DNA from: Desulfothermus sp964427155
GTDB taxonomy: Bacteria; Desulfobacterota; Desulfovibrionia; Desulfovibrionales; Desulfothermaceae
Direction of reading: 5' to 3'
DNA: 64,000 bases
Assembly (NCBI GenBank): GCA_964427155.1
Contig: CAYRSC010000024.1
Location: forward strand, 186,001 to 250,000
The stretch's first letter is position 1. Each line of letters opens with the position of its first letter. The position numbers and the translations under genes are program-made. Below, one piece after another: positions 26,031-33,897 of the stretch. Below the pieces are notes generated by a model. It ran no database searches. It was not told where the DNA came from and saw nothing but the letters and a program-made list of their open reading frames with translations.

Positions 26031-26873
26031 ATGTTTGAAATAGTGAGACGAGAAGAAATGGCGGGAGGCTCTGTTGTGCTCAATGAAATAAAGGCCCCCC
26101 TCATCGCCAAAAAGGCCAGGCCTGGACAGTTTGTTATCCTCAGGGCCTCGGAAAAGGGAGAGAGGATCCCCCTGACCATGGCTGAGACAGACCCAGAGAA
26201 GGGGACCATTACCATCATCTATCAGGTGGTGGGTAAGAGTACCGCGCTATTTAAGACCCTGAAAGAGGGAGACAGGTATCTGGATATTATAGGTCCCCTG
26301 GGCAAACCCACGGATATAGAAAAGTACGATGGAGATGTGGTGTGTGTGGGTGGGGGCACTGGAGTGGCAGTACTCCATCCCATCACCAGGGGACTTAAGG
26401 AAAAAGGAAACAATGTAATAGCCATCATAGGCGCCAGGACAAAGGACCTTTTGATCCTGGAAGACAAGATGAAGGCGGCCTCTCACGAGCTCTTTGTGTG
26501 TACTGACGATGGCTCCTATGGACATCATGGCTTTGTAACAGATGTGCTAAAGGACATCCTGGAAAAGAGGGATGTAAAGCTGGTGGTAGCCATTGGACCT
26601 GTACCCATGATGAAGTTTGTATGTGACATCACCAAGAAATATAATGTAAAGACAATAGTGAGTCTCAACCCCATTATGGTGGATGGCACAGGCATGTGTG
26701 GATGTTGCAGGGTCTCTGTGGGAGGAGAGACCAAATTTGCATGTGTGGATGGACCTGAATTTGATGGACACAAGGTGGATTTTGACGAACTCATGAAGAG
26801 GCTCAGGTCCTATCTGGAAGAGGAAAAGGAATCATATGAAAAATTTAAGGCGTCCTGTGCTTGTAACGCTTAA
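26031..26873 (+). CDS. nfnA: NADH-dependent ferredoxin:NADP+ oxidoreductase, small subunit
   Basis: 280 residues. N-terminal FAD-binding barrel, an NAD-binding domain (VVCVGGGTGVAVLHPITRGL), and C-terminal [2Fe-2S] cysteines in GTGMCGCCRVSVGG...CVDGPEFDGH. With NfnB it forms the electron-bifurcating transhydrogenase (NADPH to NAD+ and ferredoxin, or the reverse); it was earlier called sulfide dehydrogenase SudB. It lies 23 nt before nfnB. In a sulfate reducer it balances the ferredoxin, NADH and NADPH pools. Confidence 0.9.
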   Translation: MFEIVRREEMAGGSVVLNEIKAPLIAKKARPGQFVILRASEKGERIPLTMAETDPEKGTITIIYQVVGKSTALFKTLKEGDRYLDIIGPLGKPTDIEKYDGDVVCVGGGTGVAVLHPITRGLKEKGNNVIAIIGARTKDLLILEDKMKAASHELFVCTDDGSYGHHGFVTDVLKDILEKRDVKLVVAIGPVPMMKFVCDITKKYNVKTIVSLNPIMVDGTGMCGCCRVSVGGETKFACVDGPEFDGHKVDFDELMKRLRSYLEEEKESYEKFKASCACNA

Positions 26874-26896
26874 AAACATAAAAAGGAGTATTAGCC

Positions 26897-28300
26897 ATGG
26901 CAGAAAAAAAGGGACAGATTCCTCGTCAAGCAATGCCTGAACAAAAACCAGAGGTAAGGAGAAGAAACTTTGATGAGGTTCCTTTAGGATATACCCCAGA
27001 ATTGGCGATGAAAGAGGCATCCAGGTGTCTGCAATGTAAAAAACCCGCCTGTAGGGAAGGATGTCCTGTGGAAGTGGACATCCCAGCATTTATAAAGTGC
27101 ATCAGAGAAGGGGATTTTAAAGGAGCCATACGCAAGATCTGGGAGAAGAATAGTCTTCCTGCAATATGTGGAAGGGTCTGTCCCCAGGAAGCACAGTGTG
27201 AGGGCAGGTGCATCCTGGGGAAAAAGGGTGAGCCTGTGGCCATTGGGAACCTTGAGAGGTTTGCCGCAGACTATGAAAGGGAGCATGGCACAGGAGAGCT
27301 TCCTCCAAAGGCCTCTCCCACTGGAAAGAAGGTGGCAGTAATAGGCTCTGGGCCCTCAGGACTTACAGTGGCAGGAGACCTAATATTAAAGGGACATGAG
27401 GTAACTGTGTTTGAGGCCTTCCACAAGGGAGGGGGGGTCCTGGTATATGGTATCCCAGAATTTCGTCTTCCCAAGTCCATAGTGGCATCAGAGCTTCATT
27501 TTCTAGAGAGGTTAGGGGTAAAGTTTGAATACAATGTGGTGGTGGGCAAGACCATCACCATAGATGAGCTGTTTGAGCAGGGATATGATGCTGTCTTTAT
27601 TGGTGTGGGCGCGGGGCTACCAAGATTTCTGGGCATCCCCGGCGAAAACCTGGTTGGCATCTACTCTGCAAATGAATACCTCACCAGGGCAAATCTCATG
27701 AGGGCATACCTCTTTCCAGAGTATGACACCCCCATTGCCAAAGGGAAAAACGTGGTGGTGATTGGTGCAGGGAATGTGGCAATGGACGCCGCCCGTACTG
27801 CCATGAGGCTGGGAGCAGATTCAGTGAAGATAGTATATAGGCGTTCAAGGGAAGAAATGCCTGCAAGACTAGCCGAGATACACCATGCAGAAGAGGAAGG
27901 TATTGAGTTCCATCTCCTAACCAACCCCAAGAAGTTCTTAGGGGACGAAGAAGGCAGAGTGAGGGGTATGGAATGTATCAAGATGGAGCTTGGAGAGCCT
28001 GATGAATCAGGAAGAAGAAGACCGGTTCCCATTGAGGGGTCAGAGTTTGAGATGGAATGCGACCTGGTGGTAATTGCAGTTGGAGCAGGTGCAAATCCCG
28101 TACTCACCACCGCCACTGAAGGCCTTAAATTAAACAAGTGGGGATACATTGAGGCCGATCCTGCCACAGGCAAGACCACCAAGAAAGGGGTATGGGCTGG
28201 TGGAGATATTGTAACAGGTCAGGCCACTGTTATCCTAGCCGCAGGTGCTGGCAGAAAGGCATCAAAGTCCATCCACGACTATCTCACCTGGGGATGGTAA
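26897..28300 (+). CDS. nfnB: NADH-dependent ferredoxin:NADP+ oxidoreductase, large subunit
   Basis: 467 residues of the GltD-like family. An N-terminal domain with Cys motifs for two [4Fe-4S] clusters (RCLQCKKPACREGCPVEV and CGRVCPQEAQCEGRC) is followed by an FAD domain (VAVIGSGPSGLTVAG) and an NADPH domain (VVVIGAGNVAMDAARTAMRLG). It carries the bifurcating FAD and was earlier called SudA or homotetrameric glutamate synthase. The neighbouring nfnA settles it as NfnB. A large inverted repeat follows the stop. Confidence 0.93.
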   Translation: MAEKKGQIPRQAMPEQKPEVRRRNFDEVPLGYTPELAMKEASRCLQCKKPACREGCPVEVDIPAFIKCIREGDFKGAIRKIWEKNSLPAICGRVCPQEAQCEGRCILGKKGEPVAIGNLERFAADYEREHGTGELPPKASPTGKKVAVIGSGPSGLTVAGDLILKGHEVTVFEAFHKGGGVLVYGIPEFRLPKSIVASELHFLERLGVKFEYNVVVGKTITIDELFEQGYDAVFIGVGAGLPRFLGIPGENLVGIYSANEYLTRANLMRAYLFPEYDTPIAKGKNVVVIGAGNVAMDAARTAMRLGADSVKIVYRRSREEMPARLAEIHHAEEEGIEFHLLTNPKKFLGDEEGRVRGMECIKMELGEPDESGRRRPVPIEGSEFEMECDLVVIAVGAGANPVLTTATEGLKLNKWGYIEADPATGKTTKKGVWAGGDIVTGQATVILAAGAGRKASKSIHDYLTWGW

Positions 28301-28311
28301 GGACACCACTT

Positions 28312-28343
28312 AAGGGGGATAGGTCCTGGGACCTCTCCCCCTT
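28312..28343 (+). terminator. Long hairpin after nfnAB
   Basis: Two 15-nt arms with a single mismatch (AAGGGGGATAGGTCC and GGACCTCTCCCCCTT) around a 2-nt loop, starting 11 nt after nfnB. Downstream comes GGCCTTTAATATT, a weak T-rich tail. Probable terminator separating nfnAB from the regulator gene. Confidence 0.65.
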
Positions 28344-28410
28344 GGCCTTTAATATTGCATCAAAATAGAGGGGGATAGCCCTTGTCCATCGGAAGAAAAA
28401 CAGGGACCTT

Positions 28411-29319
28411 ATGGATAAAAAATGGCTTCTAACCACAAAAGAGGTGGCAGATTTTCTCAATATAAATGAGAAAATGGTCTATTCTCTCATTGCTGAAAAG
28501 GGACTCCCTGCCACCAAGGTCACGGGAAAATGGCTCTTTCCACGACACCTGGTGGAAAAATGGATAGAGAAAAACACCGTAAATTATCCCCACGGGCCAG
28601 AGACAGGTGAAAAGGGCCTCATTATCCTGTGTGGAAGTAATGACATCCTTATGGAAAGGGCCCTCTCTACCTTTAATGAAAAGCATGAGGACTACTTATG
28701 TGTATTTGCCAACCTGGGGAGTATGGGAGGAATATATGCCCTGGAAAGGCACCGCTGCCACATTGCCCTCTCTCACCTGATGGGTTCCACAACACAAGAC
28801 TATAATTTTGACTTCCTCAAAGAACACTTCTCTCACCTACCAGCAGTGATAAACTTCTGTATGAGGAGACAGGGGATGCTCCTGAAAAGGGGGAACCCAC
28901 ACAATATATCCTCTCTCAGGGATATAGCATCAAAGGATATCCGCCTGGTGAACCGAAAAAAGGGCACTGGGACTAGGGTTCTCCTGGAGAAGCGACTCAT
29001 GGAAGAAGATATAGACCCATCCTCCATACAGGGATACGGGGACGTGGTGAATTCCCATCTGGAAGTGGGGCTAAGGATATGTCGTGGGGAGGCAGATGTT
29101 GGGATCGGGATTGAGGCAGTGGCCCATCTTCTGGGACTGGATTTTATCCCGTGGGTATGGGAGAGATTTGACCTCATAATCCCACGCCACTTCTTTTTCC
29201 AGAAAAATATCCAGGCGTTTCTGGGTTTTCTCATGGAAAAGGACTTCAGAGACCTTGCCAGTGGCCTGAAGGGATATGACCTATCCCTTACAGGAAGGAT
29301 GGTATTTCCCTCTTCTTAG
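28411..29319 (+). CDS. HTH (excisionase/MerR-like) protein with a substrate-binding-like domain
   Basis: 302 residues. Residues 1-57 form an excisionase-type winged helix (LTTKEVADFLNINEKMVYSL, GLPATKVTGKWLFP). The rest resembles the PBP-like domain of molybdate/tungstate sensors (ANLGSMGGIYALERHRCHIA, RKKGTGTRVLLEKRL, GEADVGIGIEAVAHLLGLDFIPW). Relatives act as transcription factors that sense an anion or cofactor. Possible ligands are molybdate, tungstate or a sulfur oxyanion; the sequence does not decide. It is convergent with the small sulfite-reductase-like gene, so it may regulate either side. Confidence 0.8.
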   Translation: MDKKWLLTTKEVADFLNINEKMVYSLIAEKGLPATKVTGKWLFPRHLVEKWIEKNTVNYPHGPETGEKGLIILCGSNDILMERALSTFNEKHEDYLCVFANLGSMGGIYALERHRCHIALSHLMGSTTQDYNFDFLKEHFSHLPAVINFCMRRQGMLLKRGNPHNISSLRDIASKDIRLVNRKKGTGTRVLLEKRLMEEDIDPSSIQGYGDVVNSHLEVGLRICRGEADVGIGIEAVAHLLGLDFIPWVWERFDLIIPRHFFFQKNIQAFLGFLMEKDFRDLASGLKGYDLSLTGRMVFPSS

Positions 29320-29353
29320 GACCCTATCTCTTCTCCTTTGAGAAAGGTCCTAA
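29316..29353. terminator. Hairpin between convergent genes
   Basis: TTAGGACC (29316-29323) and GGTCCTAA (29346-29353) form an 8-bp stem with an inner TCTC/GAGA pairing. It lies across both stop codons of the converging regulator and iron-sulfur genes, which overlap by 4 bp. Possible bidirectional terminator without a clear T tract. Confidence 0.4.
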
Positions 29354-29963
29354 AAGACTCAAGGGGATATAAAGAGAAAAGTGCCCTAGCAGAGGGCATA
29401 TCCCTATGTCTGTCCAATAGCTCCACCACCCTTGAGAAAAAGTATATTATCTCCTCTTCACTATGGGCCCTGCCAATTGTTTGGGCAAATCTGGGATGCC
29501 TGCCAAGCCTTCCTCCAACCATAACCTCAAAATATCTCTCTCCCATCTCAAGGGCCCCTTCTTCACATACCCTGGTGCAATCCCCGCACCCCAGACATCT
29601 CTCTCCATGGAGGTGTATCCCCTCCTCTACCAGCTCCAGCGCACCCTCTCTACACATGGAAGTGCATTCTCCACACCCTGTGCACCTGGAGGGGAGGACC
29701 TCTACCTCACATCGCACCAGTATGCCAATATCCTTTATCTGGACCCGGGCACAGGCATTGGGACATGCAGAGATCCCCACATGGAGCATCTGATGATGCC
29801 TGGGAATGCCCCCTTCCCCCTCAAAGCGCCTTTCCCATCCACTGGCAGAGGCAATAGAATATATCTCTTCCACCAGGTGGGGGGTCCTCTTCAGGGAATG
29901 GGGACATCCCTTTACCAGTCCCCTGCAACATTCCACCTCAAATCCTCTTAGTTCCTGTCTCAT
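29316..29963 (-). CDS. Small sulfite/nitrite reductase-like iron-sulfur protein
   Basis: 215 residues. The N-terminus has ECCRGLVKGCPHS followed by HVGISACPNACARVQIKDIG, recalling the siroheme/[4Fe-4S] Cys motif of sulfite and nitrite reductases (normally C-x5-C ... C-x3-C). The C-x3-C half is present, but the first pair is spaced C-x6-C, so siroheme binding is doubtful. A two-cluster ferredoxin insert follows (CTGCGECTSMC, CLGCGDCTRVC), then the C-terminal domain with IGRAHSEEEI. It lies 67 nt downstream of the NIL-ferredoxin gene on the same strand, so a role with that cluster is possible. Exact function unknown. Confidence 0.7.
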   Translation of the reverse strand: MRQELRGFEVECCRGLVKGCPHSLKRTPHLVEEIYSIASASGWERRFEGEGGIPRHHQMLHVGISACPNACARVQIKDIGILVRCEVEVLPSRCTGCGECTSMCREGALELVEEGIHLHGERCLGCGDCTRVCEEGALEMGERYFEVMVGGRLGRHPRFAQTIGRAHSEEEIIYFFSRVVELLDRHRDMPSARALFSLYPLESFRTFLKGEEIGS

Positions 29964-30030
29964 GAAAAGTGGCTTACCCCTATTATCCCCTCTAAAAAAT
30001 GACCCATGTCAATTTCAGCCACATCTCATC

Positions 30031-30465
30031 CTAGATATCCATCTCAATAGAGGCAGTCATAACCGCCTTTACAGGACAGACCATCTCACACAGCCCACAG
30101 GCCACACACCTTTCAGGAGTAAACACCACCTCACCGGTTTTATTGTCCAGGAAAAGGGCGTCTGAACGACATACCGCTAGGCAGGCTCCACAGTGAACAC
30201 ACCTTTCTTCATCTCTCTTTATCTTTTCAGCAAGGATCTCTACTCCAACCCCCTCCCCCACTAGATATTCCAGGGCCTGCCTCATCTGCTCAGGGCTCCC
30301 CTGGAGCTGAAGGATGAGACGTCCCTCCTGTTTGGGGAATATCTTTGCCTCCAGCACATTAAAAATAATTCTAAAATCTGCTGCCAGACGATAGATAATG
30401 GGCCTGTACATCACGTCCTTATTGAAAATCAATAACACATTTTTAGATACCCTATCTTCTGTCAT
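30031..30465 (-). CDS. NIL-domain ferredoxin of the homocysteine-forming system
   Basis: 144 residues: NIL domain (about 1-80; LILQLQGSPEQM), then two [4Fe-4S] motifs, CVHCGACLAVC and CVACGLCEMVCP. This fusion matches Methanosarcina MA1822 and its bacterial relatives, which together with a DUF39 protein make homocysteine from aspartate semialdehyde and sulfide. It presumably supplies electrons for that reaction. It lies 18 nt after the UPF0280 gene and 133 nt... from the DUF39 gene's reading frame only through UPF0280, so all three form one operon. Family assignment is firm; the electron path in bacteria is inferred. Confidence 0.85.
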   Translation of the reverse strand: MTEDRVSKNVLLIFNKDVMYRPIIYRLAADFRIIFNVLEAKIFPKQEGRLILQLQGSPEQMRQALEYLVGEGVGVEILAEKIKRDEERCVHCGACLAVCRSDALFLDNKTGEVVFTPERCVACGLCEMVCPVKAVMTASIEMDI

Positions 30466-30483
30466 AGACCACTCTCTCTTTAT

Positions 30484-31209
30484 TTATTTTATGGGAGCAA
30501 ATTCCACAGCTCCCTTTGCCCCCATGTGTTTCCCATATATCACAAATGCCCCCATCACTCCTTCCACCCCCAGGGCATATTCCAGGGCATCCTCAATATC
30601 CCTTTCACAGCACACCCTGTTACATCCCCCTGTGGCCACTGCATCTGCCAGGGCCACATCCTGGGCAATCACAGTAAATGCATCTGCCCTCCCAAAACTC
30701 ATAGAATGTCCCACTGTGGCAGAAGAGGTGCACACCCCACAGGGAGAGAGAGAGGGTGCTAACTTAAGGGCAATCTTTCCATTAAAGGGAGAGTCAGGGG
30801 CAAAGACACTCATGAGGAGAGGTCTTTGTATATGAACATATACATCCCCTCCATTTTCAATAACCATCTCCCTGCATCTCTCCCTCATATCCCTTCCCAC
30901 AAACATGGCAATAGCACCTGCCACTGCTGCCATTGGACCCACACCCGCCTTTTCAGAGGCACTATACATGCATTTTATTATCTCACATACCCCCTTTAAT
31001 CTCTTTACAGGTTCAAAGGATGTCAAAAATTCTGGTTGCCTTTTGATGTGAGACTCTATCTCTCTCCTGTATCTCATCACTGCCTTTCTTATAGGCATGG
31101 ATAGGTCTCTACTTGACCTTATATATAAATCAGAGGTCTCCACCTTGACCCTATAGGTCTTCCATCTGGGGGTATCATTAAGGTCCCTGTAAAAACGTTC
31201 AATAAACAT
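30484..31209 (-). CDS. UPF0280 family protein, linked to homocysteine synthesis
   Basis: 241 residues of the UPF0280 (COG2122, ApbE-like fold) family. Characteristic segments are GVGPMAAVAGAIAMFVGRD, ENGGDVYV and SMSFGRADAFTVIA with the CNRVCCERDIEDAL stretch. In methanogens and sulfate reducers this family keeps company with DUF39 and NIL-ferredoxin genes; its biochemical role in making homocysteine is not established. The start overlaps the DUF39 gene by 11 bp, so the two are translationally coupled. Family membership is clear, function is by association. Confidence 0.85.
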   Translation of the reverse strand: MFIERFYRDLNDTPRWKTYRVKVETSDLYIRSSRDLSMPIRKAVMRYRREIESHIKRQPEFLTSFEPVKRLKGVCEIIKCMYSASEKAGVGPMAAVAGAIAMFVGRDMRERCREMVIENGGDVYVHIQRPLLMSVFAPDSPFNGKIALKLAPSLSPCGVCTSSATVGHSMSFGRADAFTVIAQDVALADAVATGGCNRVCCERDIEDALEYALGVEGVMGAFVIYGKHMGAKGAVEFAPIK

Positions 31210-32398
31210 CCTTCACTGGCCGCTTAAATTCCACCGTGGGAAAGTGGAGCTGGGGAGTTCCCAGGGTAAAAGACCGCCTCAAGATCCAATCCTTTAATAC
31301 CGTTGCAATCTCTCTGGCCATAAAATAGCTGGATAGAGGGGCGGTGGGGACCTCCTTGCCCATTATGGTCACCCTTCCACTGCGAAGTTCACCATAACTC
31401 ACCTCCCCAAGGGTACGACTTACCCCATTTGGGTAATCTATCCCATAATCCACCACAGGACAGTATATATCCTCATCAGATTGACCGGTAAAGTATGCCA
31501 TGTCCTCATTTATTATGGGAATAGGGATCCCAATCCCCACCATCAAGGAACATCCATATCCCAGGATAGAGGCCCCTCGTATATAACGGGGAGACATCTC
31601 TTTCATGTCGCCAGTAACCGCAATGGTGCCTGCCCCTTCCTTTACAATACCATTTTCTCCCCTCCTGGCCTCTGGAAAGTGCTGGGTGCCCCGCCAAGAG
31701 ACCACCCCTACTGCCCCTCCTAGAAATATCTTGGTCCCCACTCCAATGGTCCAATAGAAGGGATCGTTTAACAGAGGACTGAGCTGGCCAGAAGTGGAAT
31801 AGGTGGCATTGCCCATGTGGGGACGAAGCACTCCCATATAGGTATAGATGGTCTTGTCTGAAAGATTGATGGCACAGTTATAGTTCTGATAGGCATTTCT
31901 GGGATTATACAAAAATGCGTCTCTCAGGTCCTCTATGGTCACAATGGCCTCATATTCCTTCAGGGGATAACAGTCTGTTCCATAGGCCTTTACCTTCAAT
32001 CTCACCTGTCTTCCTGCTATAAGGTCCTCAATCACATGACCTCCCCCATATCTAAACCTCCCAGGGTGTACCTTATTGAGGGGGTCATCCTCCTGTACCT
32101 GCGTGGCCCCAAGATAACAGTCAACTGCCGCCACCCCTGCATATGCCTCCACGTCATTAAACCAGACCTTGCTCCCCTTTATCCTGGGACGGGTATGACC
32201 AAAATTTATAAAGGCCCCAGAAGAACACATCACCCCAAAGGTACCAGTGGTTACCACATCCACCCTCTTAAAGGCCCCTTTTACGCCCTCGTCCCTCACA
32301 ATATCCACCATTTCCTCTGCAGTAACCACCACGGCCTTGCCCTTCTTTATCTTTTCATTTATCTCCTCAATGCTCTTCTTTACCTCAATACTCTCCAT
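31199..32398 (-). CDS. DUF39 / L-aspartate semialdehyde sulfurtransferase
   Basis: 399 residues of the COG1900 (DUF39) family. The relative MA1821 of Methanosarcina converts aspartate semialdehyde plus sulfide to homocysteine. Visible features are TTGTFGVMCSSGAFINFGH, with a conserved Cys at CSSG, EDLIAGRQVRLKV, and the GYGCSLMVGIGIPIPI segment. The start is ATG 32398 (MESIEVKK), preceded by GGAGAGAGG; an in-frame start 99 nt further up runs into the EAL gene and adds unrelated residues. This route bypasses O-acyl-homoserine and suits a cell making sulfide itself. Confidence 0.88.
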   Translation of the reverse strand: MESIEVKKSIEEINEKIKKGKAVVVTAEEMVDIVRDEGVKGAFKRVDVVTTGTFGVMCSSGAFINFGHTRPRIKGSKVWFNDVEAYAGVAAVDCYLGATQVQEDDPLNKVHPGRFRYGGGHVIEDLIAGRQVRLKVKAYGTDCYPLKEYEAIVTIEDLRDAFLYNPRNAYQNYNCAINLSDKTIYTYMGVLRPHMGNATYSTSGQLSPLLNDPFYWTIGVGTKIFLGGAVGVVSWRGTQHFPEARRGENGIVKEGAGTIAVTGDMKEMSPRYIRGASILGYGCSLMVGIGIPIPIINEDMAYFTGQSDEDIYCPVVDYGIDYPNGVSRTLGEVSYGELRSGRVTIMGKEVPTAPLSSYFMAREIATVLKDWILRRSFTLGTPQLHFPTVEFKRPVKDVY

Positions 32399-32435
32399 GA
32401 TAACCTCTCTCCAGTGTTTATATCCCCTCCAGGGA

Positions 32436-33683
32436 CTACTTTTTAAACTCCTCTGGCACATGAGGCCGATGTAAATAATATCCCTGGACCAGGTCATAGT
32501 TCAACTTCTTTAACATCCTGAGTTGTTCCTCAGTTTCCACCCCCTCCCCCAATAACATGAGATTCTCCAAAAGGGATAGGTCGTAAAACGTCTTCATGAG
32601 ATATACTGCCTTGGGATTGTGATTCATCTGCAGTATAAGAGACCTGTCAATCTTTAAAAGATCAATATTTAAAGAGGTAAATACTGCCAGATTTGAATAT
32701 CCCACACCAAAATCGTCCAGGGCAAACATAACCTTTAATTCATCCTTGTAAGTATTTATAAGGGTATTCACCCTGTATGGTTCTGTTATCTCAGAGCTCT
32801 CTGTTATTTCTACACATATCTCCCTGGGATTGAGTCCCATATTGATGTATTCAGATAGTATATCGCTAAATATTGCAAGACTCCTCTCCATAAATCTAGG
32901 AGATACATTAAAGAAATATATACGTCTATCTCCTGTCCTTAATTTATATTGCAGTGCCTTTCTTAAAATAATAGTATCCAATTTCTGAGAAAAATCAAAA
33001 TGATCAACTACATCCATAAAATAAGAAGCAGGATATATCTTTCCATTGTAATATATCCTAGCAAGGACTTCACAACCGTATATTTGAGATTCTCTTATAT
33101 CATAAATATTTTGAAATGCTGGAACTAAAAGAGAATTATCAAGTGATATTTTATTCAATAAATTTACTATATCTCCAATATTTCTGAGCATCTTTACAGA
33201 ATAATCACCTAAAAAGAATACTCCTCCACCTCTCTCCGCCTTTATGAATTTACTAAACATAAAAAGATGATTTACTGCATCCTTTTCATCGGCTATATCA
33301 TTAGGATATATGACCACTCCTATCCTTGGCTTTATCTTTATCTCCACATCATCAACTTCAAATACGTCCTCAAAGAGTCTGGTTATCCTCTCCAGTTTTT
33401 CCCTATTTTCCCTCTCGCTTCCAATGAGTACAATAAAAAAATCATCAGAATATATATTGCGTAATATATCATCGCGCCCTATACAATGTCTCAACCTGTT
33501 ATATACTTCTATAAGTATCCTATCTCCCAGTTCATATCCATAGGTATAATTGATAAGAGAGAATCCCACCAGGTCCACCAATACAAGGAAGGCGGTCTTA
33601 TCCTCACTCCTTATCCTTCTCAATAGATCAAACACATAATTATTAAACTTCATTCGCTCGGTGATATTACACCTGCACTCCAT
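32436..33683 (-). CDS. Degenerate GGDEF / EAL cyclic-di-GMP protein
   Basis: 415 residues, no membrane segment. Residues ~25-170 are a GGDEF-type domain whose signature reads SDDFF, so diguanylate cyclase activity is unlikely. The C-terminal ~240 residues are an EAL domain with the motifs CEVLARI, CVEITES, ALDDFGVGYSN, LLKIDRSLI and GEGVETEEQ kept, suggesting an active c-di-GMP phosphodiesterase. The central part, around 32.9-33.5 kb, is markedly AT-rich. It lies upstream of the homocysteine operon with 37 nt between, on the same strand. The target process could be pili or biofilm. Confidence 0.82.
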   Translation of the reverse strand: MECRCNITERMKFNNYVFDLLRRIRSEDKTAFLVLVDLVGFSLINYTYGYELGDRILIEVYNRLRHCIGRDDILRNIYSDDFFIVLIGSERENREKLERITRLFEDVFEVDDVEIKIKPRIGVVIYPNDIADEKDAVNHLFMFSKFIKAERGGGVFFLGDYSVKMLRNIGDIVNLLNKISLDNSLLVPAFQNIYDIRESQIYGCEVLARIYYNGKIYPASYFMDVVDHFDFSQKLDTIILRKALQYKLRTGDRRIYFFNVSPRFMERSLAIFSDILSEYINMGLNPREICVEITESSEITEPYRVNTLINTYKDELKVMFALDDFGVGYSNLAVFTSLNIDLLKIDRSLILQMNHNPKAVYLMKTFYDLSLLENLMLLGEGVETEEQLRMLKKLNYDLVQGYYLHRPHVPEEFKK

Positions 33684-33844
33684 AATATACTACTCCTTAT
33701 AGATAAGACCAAAAAAACAGGAGCCACATAACCCCTACCCTCCCTGCATCCGCCCTCCAATCTCCTTCACCCCTCCCAAATAGAGAGGGGCGGCTATAAG
33801 AACTGTTCCACCTATCCCTTTGATTTGCCATTTATTAAGAACTT

Positions 33845-33858
33845 TCAGGTTAACCTGA
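33845..33858. promoter_or_regulatory. 14-bp palindrome in the lptB-EAL gap
   Basis: TCAGGTTAACCTGA is a perfect 14-bp palindrome between the lptB stop and the EAL gene start (gap 33684-33897, which holds no gene). It could be an operator for the EAL gene, which is transcribed away from it, but no clear -35/-10 accompanies it. A CCCCTC/GAGGGG inverted repeat also lies in this gap, without a T tract. Confidence 0.3.
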
Positions 33859-33897
33859 GGACGGCCACGTGTCAACATTCCCTGAAGGAGTTAAAAT

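Noticed and set aside
28344..28410. A riboswitch ahead of the HTH/substrate-binding regulator
   Set aside because: Only a terminator-like hairpin and about 65 nt remain; no molybdenum-cofactor or other riboswitch core could be recognised.
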